Shown: positions 56,698 to 64,000 of the stretch, one piece after another
How the letters are laid out: each line of letters begins with the position of its first letter
Numbering within the stretch: position 1 is the stretch's first letter
Assembly: GCF_018390515.1 (NCBI RefSeq)
Contig: NZ_JAHBBK010000003.1
Coordinates: forward strand, 248,001 to 312,000
DNA length: 64,000 bases
Origin: Mucilaginibacter sp. Bleaf8
Lineage (GTDB): Bacteria > Bacteroidota > Bacteroidia > Sphingobacteriales > Sphingobacteriaceae
Reading direction: 5' to 3'
Position numbers and translations under genes: made by a program
Notes under the pieces: generated by a model
Databases searched by the model: none
Told to the model about the DNA's origin: nothing
Seen by the model: only the letters and a program-made list of their open reading frames with translations

Positions 56698-57303
56698 TTA
56701 CGGGATATGACTGAATTTCTTCATTTGATCAATTTCAATCTGCTCATCCGAGATCATACTTTCGGCAAGGCGCTTTATATTTTTGTTGGTGCCGTATTGC
56801 AGTGCCACTTTAGCCATGTCAATAGCGGCTTGGTGGTGAGGGATCATTACCCGGGCAAAAGCATTGTCATCATTGCTTAGCACTTTTTCCTTTGGCATCT
56901 GCTGCATCATTACCATCATCATTTTTTGGTTGGCCTGTTGATGGGCTGTGCCCGAGCTGACGAATGTTTTAGCACTACGCAGCAATAATTCCATTTGCTG
57001 TATCTGCACCAATTGTTCAGCCCTGATACTTTTGGCCAACTGGACCATCTCCCGGTTTTTACCGTGCTCTATTTCATAGTTCGCCATATCGACTGCGCCC
57101 TGATGGTGCGGGATCATCATTGTCAGGAAATCTTTATCCGATGAGTGGGTCGGTGCTGACTTATCCATACTCACCATCATTTGATCCATCATTTGCAAAT
57201 AAACATTTTTTGAGGCAGGCATTGGCATAGACATATCGTGGTGTTGCGCTTTGGCTGCATCCAAAATTGACATCAACAAAATAAAAAAGCTGAGTTTTAG
57301 CAT
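56698..57303 (-). CDS. DUF305 periplasmic protein, two repeats
   Basis: A 201-residue secreted protein (signal peptide ending ILDAAKAQ) with two DUF305 halves, each with a HHQ motif: MMIPHHQGAVDMANYEIEHG and VMIPHHQAAIDMAKVALQYG. Repeats are ferritin-like helical bundles rich in Met and His, which suggests metal binding. A Met/His-rich N-terminus (HHDMSMPMPAS) supports copper binding. It lies between the propeller and a peroxiredoxin and is distinct from the membrane-anchored DUF305 protein at 43212. Confidence 0.9.
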   Translation of the reverse strand: MLKLSFFILLMSILDAAKAQHHDMSMPMPASKNVYLQMMDQMMVSMDKSAPTHSSDKDFLTMMIPHHQGAVDMANYEIEHGKNREMVQLAKSIRAEQLVQIQQMELLLRSAKTFVSSGTAHQQANQKMMMVMMQQMPKEKVLSNDDNAFARVMIPHHQAAIDMAKVALQYGTNKNIKRLAESMISDEQIEIDQMKKFSHIP

Positions 57304-57338
57304 AATATAAAACGAATACTTATAAACATTGAACCAGT

Positions 57339-57977
57339 CTATTGTTTTGTTGGGTCTGGCGTATAACGTAAATAAGGTTTCACAGTGCGATGTCCTTGAG
57401 GGAATTTTGATTCAATGTCTTCCGTCTTAATACCCAGGCCAATAATCACATCCTCGCCTGCTTCCCAGTTTGCGGGAGTAGCCACGCTAAATTCATCCGT
57501 CAACTGAAGCGAATCTATCACCCTTAATACCTCGTTAAAGTTGCGGCCGGTTGATGCCGGGTAGGTAATCATTAATTTGATCTTCTTATCAGGCCCGATA
57601 ATAAAAAGTGAGCGGACGGTAGCTGTCGCTGATGCATTCGGGTGGATCATGTCGTATAATTCCGAAACTTTTCGATCGTCGTCGGCGATCAGCGGGAAGT
57701 CAACGTTACAGTTTTGTGTTTCATTGATATCGCTTATCCATGATAAGTGCTTATCAAGCGGATCAATGCTTAAAGCCAGCGCCTTAACATTTCTTTTATC
57801 AAACTCGCTTTTTAATAAAGCCGTTCTTCCGAGTTCGGTTGTGCAAACAGGTGTATAATCTGCCGGGTGAGAGAATAATACTCCCCAGCTGTCGCCAAGG
57901 TATTCGTAAAATTCGATCTCGCCGATGGTTGTTTGTGCGGTAAAGTTGGGAGCTAAATCCCCTAAGTGCAGTGACAT
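57339..57977 (-). CDS. 1-Cys peroxiredoxin (Prx6 type)
   Basis: A 212-residue Prx6-type peroxiredoxin: LFSHPADYTPVCTTELGRTA with the peroxidatic Cys, then DPLDKHLSWISDINETQN and the C-terminal GHRTVKPYLRYTPDP. It reduces peroxides at the expense of thiols. There is no signal peptide, so it should work in the cytoplasm even though its neighbours are exported. It may protect against peroxide formed by sulfide or copper chemistry. Confidence 0.94.
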   Translation of the reverse strand: MSLHLGDLAPNFTAQTTIGEIEFYEYLGDSWGVLFSHPADYTPVCTTELGRTALLKSEFDKRNVKALALSIDPLDKHLSWISDINETQNCNVDFPLIADDDRKVSELYDMIHPNASATATVRSLFIIGPDKKIKLMITYPASTGRNFNEVLRVIDSLQLTDEFSVATPANWEAGEDVIIGLGIKTEDIESKFPQGHRTVKPYLRYTPDPTKQ

Positions 57978-57995
57978 ATCTTTAATTATTAGTCG

Positions 57996-58916
57996 TTATT
58001 TTGTTATGAACCCGTATTTTTTATAGATGGCTTTTGCGGTCGGGCTCACCAAAAAATCCATAAAATCCTGCGCAGCCTGTGCGTGTGGTGCTGTTTTTAA
58101 TTGCCCGGCCACATAAGTCGCGCTAATATTTTCACCTTCCGGTATTTCTACCATATCGGTAGGGTGGCCGATCATTTTTTGATAATAGGCTTCGGTAAAC
58201 CATACCGGTGCAGCATCACTTTGTTGATACATAATGCGCATTGGTGTTTGGCGATGGTGTATCTGGGTCAGAAAGGTTTTACCGTTTTTAACCTTGGTAT
58301 CCATGATCGTATTTTTTAAGGTTTCACCACCCACTTTTACATAAGCTTCCTCTATACGCTTACCGATCCCTTCCCATTCCGGATTGGGCATGCTTACACG
58401 CACATCATTACGCCCCAGGTCTTTCAAACCCTTCACTTTTTTAGGATTGCCCTTTTGCACCATAATAGCTAAGCGGTTGTAAGCATAGGGTGCGGTCTTG
58501 CTGAAATATTCCGGCATCTGATCGATACGGCTTTTTCCTGCGGTGTAAACATCAGGCTTAAGCGTAATACGCATATTTCCGATAACGATACTACCCCCCA
58601 TGATCTGTTTAGCCAATATGCCCGGTGGCAGGGTTTCGGCAAATACACGTTGGTATTGCGGGTATTGTTTTTTAAAGGCGGACATCAGGTCATCGATACA
58701 CATGAACTGGTTCCCAGCAAAGAAGACCACCAGTTGCGGATCGTTAATGTCGCCGAACAGGTCGGGTACATTGTCAACTCCCGGAACTGTAAATTGCACC
58801 TTGCTTTCAGGCGGGGTATTCCAGGGTGGATCGAACCGATGATCCTGTGCTTTTGCCTGGCTTCCCAAAGCTATTATTGCTGTTATTGCAAATGTTATTT
58901 TCTGAAGATATTTCAT
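57996..58916 (-). CDS. ModA-like periplasmic binding protein
   Basis: A 306-residue solute-binding protein with signal peptide (FAITAIIALGSQAKAQ). The mature part contains LVVFFAGNQFMCIDDLMSAF, AYNRLAIMVQKGNPKKVKGL, DVRVSMPNPEWEGIGKRIEE and SPTAKAIYKKYGFITK, the layout of ModA/molybdate- and tungstate-type proteins. It is distantly related to the binding protein at 54561. Neither has an ABC transporter next to it, so a sensory or redox-enzyme partner role is possible. Confidence 0.85.
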   Translation of the reverse strand: MKYLQKITFAITAIIALGSQAKAQDHRFDPPWNTPPESKVQFTVPGVDNVPDLFGDINDPQLVVFFAGNQFMCIDDLMSAFKKQYPQYQRVFAETLPPGILAKQIMGGSIVIGNMRITLKPDVYTAGKSRIDQMPEYFSKTAPYAYNRLAIMVQKGNPKKVKGLKDLGRNDVRVSMPNPEWEGIGKRIEEAYVKVGGETLKNTIMDTKVKNGKTFLTQIHHRQTPMRIMYQQSDAAPVWFTEAYYQKMIGHPTDMVEIPEGENISATYVAGQLKTAPHAQAAQDFMDFLVSPTAKAIYKKYGFITK

Positions 58917-58948
58917 GATGTTTTATATAAATTGAATGAGGGTACTGG

Positions 58949-59407
58949 TTAAGGATGCACGGTGGCCCAGCCTTCGTACTGGCGGATGATGATCTCACCG
59001 TTGCCGCTCGGCACATAAGAGATAAATGGGAACAGGTCAGCTTTATCGATCTTCCTTTCCTTAATGGTATTATCACATTGTGCCAATACCACTCCTTTTG
59101 CCTGGAGGTCCTTTAAACTTTGCTCATAAGCACTACTTTTCATGTAAACAGCTACACCGTCACCAAAAGCGATCAGCTCAACATGGAGTTTGCCCTTCAG
59201 CCTTGGATCTTCCAGCGCATTATTGATGTTTCTTAATGTCCCCTTGATCTTTTTGTCATCGCCGGAATTGATGATATAAAGCGCATTGTAATGCTTGAGC
59301 TTTGCAGTTGCGCCGGTGAAGACGGCGGGATCGGTTTGTTGTGCTTTGACATTTTTTGCAAAAGCGGTGAGCGCAAAGGCTGCTAAAATGATGATGTACT
59401 TTTTCAT
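58949..59407 (-). CDS. DsrE-family protein, exported
   Basis: A 152-residue protein with a signal peptide (IILAAFALTAFAKNVKAQ) and a DsrE fold: TAKLKHYNALYIINSGDDKK, LKGKLHVELIAFGDGVAVYM, LQAKGVVLAQCDNTIKERKI with a Cys in the usual position. DsrE-type proteins carry sulfur atoms in sulfur-relay pathways. A periplasmic form between a cytochrome and a binding protein suggests a role in periplasmic sulfur transfer; this is inference. Confidence 0.88.
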   Translation of the reverse strand: MKKYIIILAAFALTAFAKNVKAQQTDPAVFTGATAKLKHYNALYIINSGDDKKIKGTLRNINNALEDPRLKGKLHVELIAFGDGVAVYMKSSAYEQSLKDLQAKGVVLAQCDNTIKERKIDKADLFPFISYVPSGNGEIIIRQYEGWATVHP

Positions 59408-59420
59408 GTTTTCTATTTGT

Positions 59421-60527
59421 TTATGATTTTTTACTGGTTAATTCTTTTTGAGCGTCTTTAATGGGTTTGAACGGCCCGTATTTATGCTGTTTCTCGCTAA
59501 ACTGGTCGGCATAAGGCCCGAACGGAAAATCTATCGGTTTCTTCTTCAGGTCTTTCCAGTCATTACGTTGATCCTTATGAGGGCGCGGCTGGGAGTTAAC
59601 GAAGGCACCAACGTTCCATGCTTCTTCATCTGTTAATTGCGGACTATGATATGAAGCGCCATACGGCATATTATTTTTTACAAAACCTGCAAAATTGGTC
59701 AGCCTGTACATACCTGCGCCATCGTTATAGCTGTGCTTCCCCCATAATGGCGGGTTGGCGTAAGTTTTTTTATCAGCATTCAGCAGGCCCTCGCCATTAG
59801 CACCATGGCAACTTTGGCATTTCATCATAAACACTTCCTTACCCTTGGCCGGGTCTGCTGCCTGATCCATGAATGCCAGCTTTTCTGTTGCATTTCCGAA
59901 TAGTTTCTGACCTTTCTTTACGTCCTTACCGACCCACTTCATATAAGCCAGCATGGCCTGAATCTCTTTACTGGAAGGGTTAGGCACTTTACCGGCCAAA
60001 CTACGCTCGAAGCATTCAGCGATGCGTTCTTCGGGCTGCTCCACCCGGCCGCTCCTGTTGCTCAGTTTTGGGTAACTGGCAATAAAGCTGGCATAATTAT
60101 TACCGAAAAGGCGTGACCCGGCATCAAGGTGGCAGTTCTGACAATTCATCCCGTTCGTGATCTTCGCGATGCTGCCTTGAGGGCCAAAATAACTGGCGGT
60201 ATGTGCGACCAGCTCCCTGCCATATTTGATCATCTCGCCATCTTTACCTGCCGGGATAGTATTTTCATCAGGGGCTTTCCATGCATCAGCCGGAATAGGG
60301 CGTGGTGTAGTGCCGGCAGAGGCTTCAGTAGATGGAATGGTAGCAGGCTGATCGGATCTGCCATTTACCTGTTGGGAATCCTTACCAGGTTTATGGTCAA
60401 TCGGTACGATCAATGTCACGATCACTACTATTATACAAACCGCAAACAAAACACTTACGGTTATTAAGGCTTTTGATACCTTGACCAAAGCTTTGGTCAC
60501 TTCTCTATTTTCGTCTTCCTGTTTCAT
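59421..60527 (-). CDS. dihaem c-type cytochrome, thiosulfate dehydrogenase (TsdA)-like
   Basis: A ~368-residue membrane-anchored cytochrome. An N-terminal helix (ITVSVLFAVCIIVVIVTLIV) is followed by two haem sites, MNCQNCHLDAGSRLFGNNYA and KCQSCHGANGEGLLN. The first half has YPKLSNRSGRVEQPEERIAE-CFERSLAGK, as in TsdA thiosulfate dehydrogenases, which join two thiosulfates to tetrathionate, and related SoxA proteins. The Met at 60527 is preferred to 60548, because a TACTTTTG -7 box (60549-60556) abuts the latter. It starts the block of DsrE, binding proteins, peroxiredoxin and propeller. Confidence 0.88.
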   Translation of the reverse strand: MKQEDENREVTKALVKVSKALITVSVLFAVCIIVVIVTLIVPIDHKPGKDSQQVNGRSDQPATIPSTEASAGTTPRPIPADAWKAPDENTIPAGKDGEMIKYGRELVAHTASYFGPQGSIAKITNGMNCQNCHLDAGSRLFGNNYASFIASYPKLSNRSGRVEQPEERIAECFERSLAGKVPNPSSKEIQAMLAYMKWVGKDVKKGQKLFGNATEKLAFMDQAADPAKGKEVFMMKCQSCHGANGEGLLNADKKTYANPPLWGKHSYNDGAGMYRLTNFAGFVKNNMPYGASYHSPQLTDEEAWNVGAFVNSQPRPHKDQRNDWKDLKKKPIDFPFGPYADQFSEKQHKYGPFKPIKDAQKELTSKKS

Positions 60528-60548
60528 TTTGCTTATTGGTTGATACAT

Positions 60549-60556
60549 CAAAAGTA
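60549..60556 (-). promoter_or_regulatory. -7 promoter box of the TsdA-like gene
   Basis: On the minus strand TACTTTTG fits TAnnTTTG. It directly abuts the ATG at 60548, so either the message is leaderless or translation starts at 60527. Confidence 0.5.
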
Positions 60557-60621
60557 CAAGCGCAAAAGGCTGAAATTATATCACAAAATATGATGATTGA
60601 TAATCTGTGGTTATTGATCAT

Positions 60622-61146
60622 TTATTGATGATCATTTTTTGGCTGGTAAAATTCATCTTCTTCCATCAGGGAATGTAGAGTTCTTTTCCAAACAGAATAT
60701 AGCTCGCCGCCGGAAGCGCTGAGGATTGCCTTACCTAAATTGCTTTTCACAAAAGATGCGGCCTCATCTAAGGCTACCCATTGGTATTCATCAGCCTCCT
60801 CATCAGGAAAGCAAATTTGTTTGACCTGGTCGGAGGTTATAGGTTTGGCTTTGAATATCAGGTGTATGCTATCACCATAAATAACCCTTTCACCCATTAC
60901 CGGTTCCGAATAATATACATGGAACAGGCATTCTATATTTGGCGTGATACCAGTTTCCTCCTGACATTCACGGATAGCACCTGCCATTGGGTTTTCTCCA
61001 GATTCCACGATGCCTCCGGGTAATGTCCATCGTTGAGTCGATCTTTTCCTGATAATCAAATAGAGATCGTTGTACGGAATCAATACACAGGCGGCTATTG
61101 TTTTTCGCGGAAGTCCTTTGTAATATTCTTCAGGGGCTATAATCAT
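60622..61146 (-). CDS. NUDIX hydrolase
   Basis: A 174-residue NUDIX protein. The Nudix box GGIVESGENPMAGAIRECQE followed by ETGI matches GX5EX7REUXEEXGU, so the metal-binding site is intact. It would hydrolyse a nucleoside diphosphate-linked substrate, which cannot be deduced. It has no tight operon link: 71 bp separate it from the cytochrome gene to the left, and 186 bp with no recognised feature precede it on the right. Confidence 0.92.
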   Translation of the reverse strand: MIIAPEEYYKGLPRKTIAACVLIPYNDLYLIIRKRSTQRWTLPGGIVESGENPMAGAIRECQEETGITPNIECLFHVYYSEPVMGERVIYGDSIHLIFKAKPITSDQVKQICFPDEEADEYQWVALDEAASFVKSNLGKAILSASGGELYSVWKRTLHSLMEEDEFYQPKNDHQ

Positions 61147-61332
61147 ACGATAAGATCTTAAAAGTTTCTACATGCAGGTCTTCGGATCCAACGCTACTTT
61201 TTTTACTAATGCATACCTGATGTGATTCGGCACGAGATACATATGCGTTAATTAAGCTGTCGACAACAGACGCTTGTACCACATTACAGGTATAAAATTG
61301 AAGTCAATGATTCGATGTTAGGTAGACCACGG

Positions 61333-61563
61333 TCAGGAGTTTTTACGATAGTGGTCTTCAATAGCCTGCCCAATAATATTGGCAGATTCTTGCGAAATAT
61401 CGCCGTTAACAATGCTCCATGAGTTATCCCCATTATTGATCAGGGTGATCGTTCCGTTACCTGTCTCAACTACAAATGTTTCGTCCAGGTGTGTTACGTT
61501 ATAATGCAGTTCGGATCCGCCTGCCAATGTAGCTGTTATAACAATTTGTGATTCTACTCCCAT
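61333..61563 (-). CDS. small hypothetical protein
   Basis: A 76-residue protein with a beta-rich first half (GVESQIVITATLAGGSELHY, FVVETGNGTITLINNGDNSW) and a C-terminal helix (SQESANIIGQAIEDHYRKN). No signal peptide, membrane helix or known motif. It is probably a real gene from its clean start and composition. Function unknown. It lies 45 nt downstream of the DUF202 gene. Confidence 0.6.
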   Translation of the reverse strand: MGVESQIVITATLAGGSELHYNVTHLDETFVVETGNGTITLINNGDNSWSIVNGDISQESANIIGQAIEDHYRKNS

Positions 61564-61608
61564 GTTTTATTAACCTTAAACCATTGTAATTGTTCAGACG
61601 AAAGGTTT

Positions 61609-61998
61609 TCAGAGATTCGGTAACAGATACCAAAGCAGCAGCGCGCTGACGAGCACTATCCCAACAGTCAGCAAAAGCGATAGGGCGAATGAAGGAAAAT
61701 AGGCGTTTCTAAGCAATTGTTTTTCAATACGTCGATACCTCAAATAACTTAATAAAGCCATCAGGGCACCGATAGCGACGAGTATGATCCCGATGGTTGC
61801 GGAAAAGCCTTTGCCGGGCAGTACGACCTTATCAGTAATAACGAGGGATAATTGCTTGACGAACAAACTGAATTTCACCACCACAAAGCCAAAACCCATT
61901 AATGCTATGCTGGTTCTTATCCAAGCCAAAAATGTGCGTTCATTGGCCAGATGGTCACCGGGATTGATGGTTTTGTTAGATTTATCATTGATTGCCAT
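61609..61998 (-). CDS. DUF202/YidH-family membrane protein
   Basis: A 129-residue protein with the YidH family signature DHLANERTFLAWIRTSIALM, followed by helices GFGFVVVKFSLFV, ATIGIILVAIGALMALLSYL and FALSLLLTVGIVLVSALLLW. DUF202 domains are related to the membrane part of VTC polyphosphate complexes. The function in bacteria is unknown. It is divergent from the VIT1-like transporter gene with about 100 bp between. Confidence 0.9.
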   Translation of the reverse strand: MAINDKSNKTINPGDHLANERTFLAWIRTSIALMGFGFVVVKFSLFVKQLSLVITDKVVLPGKGFSATIGIILVAIGALMALLSYLRYRRIEKQLLRNAYFPSFALSLLLTVGIVLVSALLLWYLLPNL

Positions 61999-62099
61999 CC
62001 ATTGACAACTAAAGTAAGTGCTTTTTGTTCAGAATATTAAGACCAATCATAAATTAAAATGATTATTAGTGTTTTATACCGTAGTAGGTATTTTTGAAA

Positions 62100-62789
62100 A
62101 TGCATCGCGAACATCACGTCAACAGCTCGGAAACTATTAGGGACATTGTAATTGGCATGTCTGACGGATTGACTGTACCCTTTGCTTTGGCGGCAGGTTT
62201 AAGCGGTGCCGTAAATGCTTCCGGGATCGTCGTTACCGCAGGTATGGCCGAAATCGTGGCAGGTTCAATTGCGATGGGCCTCGGCGGCTTTTTAGCCGGG
62301 AAGACGGATGCCGATCATTATCGCTCAGAACTTAAACGGGAATATGATGAAGTAGAACGCTTACCTGAACAGGAAAAAGAGGAAGTTAAGCAGGTATTTG
62401 CCGGATTTGGCCTGTCAAATGATCTACAGCTGCAGATCGCGAATGAAATGTCGAAAGACAAGGATAAGTGGGTAGAATTTATGATGCGCTACGAACTTGG
62501 TTTAGAAAGGCCTGATCCCAAGCGGGCTAAGAAGAGTGCATTGACTATAGGGGCTTCGTACATCGTCGGCGGTATTATACCGCTGTCACCTTATGTCTTT
62601 ATCAGTGACGCTACCCAAGCTTTAAGCGGATCATGCATAATAACGCTGATCGCTTTATTTATTTTCGGTTATTTCAAGAGCAAACTTACAGGGCAGCCAC
62701 CTGTTAGCGGCGCGATCAAAGTGGTTGTGATAGGCGCTTTAGCTGCCGGAGCTGCGTTTTTATTAGCAAGGGCTATTAATCAACATTAA
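62100..62789 (+). CDS. VIT1/CCC1-family iron or manganese transporter
   Basis: A 229-residue membrane protein of the VIT1/CCC1 family. It has the N-terminal DIVIGMSDGLTVPFALAAGL, the GMAEIVAGSIAMGLGGFLAG helix, a cytosolic metal-binding helical segment rich in Glu (REYDEVERLPEQEKEEVKQV, ~75-110), and three C-terminal helices. The family exports Fe(II) or Mn(II) from the cytosol. The ATG at 62100 is chosen since the frame's upstream codon is TTG at 62094. Confidence 0.92.
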   Translation: MHREHHVNSSETIRDIVIGMSDGLTVPFALAAGLSGAVNASGIVVTAGMAEIVAGSIAMGLGGFLAGKTDADHYRSELKREYDEVERLPEQEKEEVKQVFAGFGLSNDLQLQIANEMSKDKDKWVEFMMRYELGLERPDPKRAKKSALTIGASYIVGGIIPLSPYVFISDATQALSGSCIITLIALFIFGYFKSKLTGQPPVSGAIKVVVIGALAAGAAFLLARAINQH

Positions 62790-62812
62790 AGATCGTAAAG
62801 ATCATAACCCAT

Positions 62813-63148
62813 TTATTGGTTTCTAGGCATATAAATAATTATGCAAGCACCGATCACAGCGATCAGGGAACCAATGACGTCCCAGCGGTCAGGCTTAAAA
62901 CCATCTACTTTCCAGGCCCAAATGAGTGCCATTAATATAAAAATACCTCCATATGCGGCATAAGCCCGACCAAAGCTTACTGTTTGCCAGGTCGCGACAA
63001 CGCCATACATGGCCAGGATAAATGCGCCTATCATGCCATACCAAACTGGTTTTCCCTCTCTTAGCCATTGCCAAACGAGATAACCACCACCGATCTCGAA
63101 CAGCCCGGCAAGTACAAATACAGATACGGATCTAAGCACATTCATCAT
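62813..63148 (-). CDS. YnfA/UPF0060-family membrane protein
   Basis: A 111-residue protein with four helices, the UPF0060/YnfA family: VFVLAGLFEIGGGYLVWQWL, GMIGAFILAMYGVVATWQTV, FGRAYAAYGGIFILMALIWA and GFKPDRWDVIGSLIAVIGAC. It is SMR-like in architecture. It may export small cationic drugs or stabilise membranes; the substrate is not known. It converges with the VIT1-like gene with only 23 bp between. Confidence 0.93.
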   Translation of the reverse strand: MMNVLRSVSVFVLAGLFEIGGGYLVWQWLREGKPVWYGMIGAFILAMYGVVATWQTVSFGRAYAAYGGIFILMALIWAWKVDGFKPDRWDVIGSLIAVIGACIIIYMPRNQ

Positions 63149-63171
63149 CGTTAAAGGTAACTATTATATTA

Positions 63172-63792
63172 TTACAGCAATACTTGGTGCTTTTTTGCAA
63201 CCGAATTGACCAATTGAAATGCCAATAAACTCATCGCGCTACTTATGCCTATGCCACCAAACACATCGGAAAGATAATGTGCACCTAAATAGATTCTGCT
63301 AAACCCAACAAATACGGCCCAAATGTAAAATATCAAAATTGTTTTTCTACAGCCTGGAAAGGTCAAGGATAAAACGGTTGCCAGGAAAAAAGCATCGCAG
63401 GTATGTCCCGATGGGTAAGACCATCCGCCAGCCGGGCCTAATACATGAACATTCATCAGGACGTGGAAAGGTCTTTGTCTTTGAACAATAAATTTCAATA
63501 CGGTAGCTGCTGTGGCAGAGAAGACAGCGGCAGTCACTATCACCAAACACCTATATTTCAACGCCTTCTCTGTAGTGAACAGGGAAACGATAAGTGCGAT
63601 AAAACATATTCCATAGGCAATTATACCGGCTGCATTGGTAACAGTTAGCCAAAATAAGTCCCTCGTCGGGTTATGAAGGTGATTTAAAAATAAAACGATC
63701 GTTTTATCCTCATTGTAAAATAGGGTGGCAAGCACTATTGATGAGCTTACGCAGAACAGGCATAACAATCCGGCATTTTTACGAGAGATCAT
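63172..63792 (-). CDS. PAP2-family membrane phosphatase
   Basis: A 206-residue membrane protein with PAP2 signature motifs: KFIVQRQRPFH (KX6RP-like), GWSYPSGHTCDAFFLA (PSGH) and SRIYLGAHYLSDVFGG (SRX5HX3D). Such enzymes dephosphorylate undecaprenyl pyrophosphate or phosphatidate at the outer face of the inner membrane. The ATG at 63792 follows the EamA stop (63795); the one at 63822 would overlap it. Confidence 0.92.
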   Translation of the reverse strand: MISRKNAGLLCLFCVSSSIVLATLFYNEDKTIVLFLNHLHNPTRDLFWLTVTNAAGIIAYGICFIALIVSLFTTEKALKYRCLVIVTAAVFSATAATVLKFIVQRQRPFHVLMNVHVLGPAGGWSYPSGHTCDAFFLATVLSLTFPGCRKTILIFYIWAVFVGFSRIYLGAHYLSDVFGGIGISSAMSLLAFQLVNSVAKKHQVLL

Positions 63793-63794
63793 AA

Positions 63795-64000
63795 CTAAAA
63801 TATCATTACGAAAGTTCCGCAAATAATAAGAGCCGCGCCGAGGGCGGCTTTAAGGGATACGGTTTCTTTAAGAAAGATGACCGAGAGGATAATAGTAAGC
63901 GCCACGCTCAACTTATCTACAGGAGCAACCTGAGAAACCGTTCCCATCTGCAATGCTTTGTAGTAAAAGATCCATGACAGGCCAGTTGCCAAACCTGACA
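63795..64000 (-). CDS. EamA-family transporter (partial)
   Basis: The C-terminal ~68 residues of a drug/metabolite transporter; the gene runs off the right edge. The visible part is GLATGLSWIFYYKALQMGTV, DKLSVALTIILSVIFLKETV and LKAALGAALIICGTFVMIF, matching the second EamA repeat (conserved FLKE). The substrate cannot be deduced. It lies 2 nt upstream of the PAP2 start, so the two genes are probably co-transcribed. Confidence 0.85.
   Translation of the reverse strand, partial: SGLATGLSWIFYYKALQMGTVSQVAPVDKLSVALTIILSVIFLKETVSLKAALGAALIICGTFVMIF

Overview
The window looks like the chromosome of a member of the Bacteroidota, most likely Sphingobacteriaceae (Mucilaginibacter/Pedobacter-like). 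Promoters carry the Bacteroidota -7 box TAnnTTTG, the mobilization genes are BfmA/DUF5712-type, the tyrosine recombinases are Bacteroides-type, and DUF4407, DUF3347 and ACR3/ArsN2 genes are typical of this group. The genus is an inference.

1-7124 is ordinary chromosome: rlmI (partial), a tryptophan 2,3-dioxygenase, an outer-membrane protein, dinB, a DUF4407 membrane protein, a rhodanese, prfA and a tRNA-Asp(GTC) gene. The 3' end of that tRNA is the insertion site of two tandem mobile islands.

Island 1 (about 7129-29993) is bounded by a 25-bp direct repeat of the tRNA 3' end (7104-7128 and 29969-29993). It carries an integrase, a zeta-toxin-like pair (toxin frameshifted), a second integrase, a mobilization module (HTH, winged helix, candidate oriT, MobC, MOB relaxase) and a strongly AT-rich defence block: a C5-cytosine methyltransferase/restriction enzyme/Vsr set, RADAR (rdrA-rdrB), and an unassigned Rossmann methyltransferase-like gene. 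Its most striking content is a two-gene operon at 13248-15228. An ECF sigma factor with an extra C-terminal HTH sits 10 nt upstream of a Cas12f-like protein that has lost all three RuvC catalytic positions and ends before the zinc-ribbon/RuvC-III part. A 401-bp gene-free stretch follows, and its antisense transcript would fold into four hairpins, one resembling a Cas12f tracrRNA hairpin. This is a strong candidate for an RNA-guided sigma-factor (RNA-guided transcription) system on a mobile element.

Island 2 starts at 29994 and has no visible right end, so it probably runs past 64000. Its backbone mirrors island 1: related integrase, intact zeta-toxin-like pair, the same 234-238-residue unknown gene divergent from an HTH gene with the same palindromic operator between them, a winged-helix gene, a hairpin-rich candidate oriT, and BfmA/DUF5712 mobilization genes. 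Its cargo is an arsenic operon (arsR, DUF6428, arsN2, arsC, acr3), a copper/heavy-metal block (CopA-CopB fusion oxidase, haem-binding protein, two DUF3347 proteins, DUF305, AraC regulator, ArsP-type permease), a long sulfur-handling block (YeiH, methyltransferase, MBL-rhodanese fusion, two YeeE/YedE halves, TauE, Crp/Fnr, flavoreductase, DUF2892, LysR, two orphan binding proteins, beta-propeller, DUF305, 1-Cys peroxiredoxin, DsrE, TsdA-like dihaem cytochrome), and a tail of NUDIX, DUF202, VIT1-like, YnfA, PAP2 and EamA genes.

Two coding interruptions lie at short homopolymer runs (9106-9110 and 52766-52770) and a third reading-frame puzzle lies at a T9 run (12573-12581). Base-level indel error should be excluded before any of these is treated as biology.
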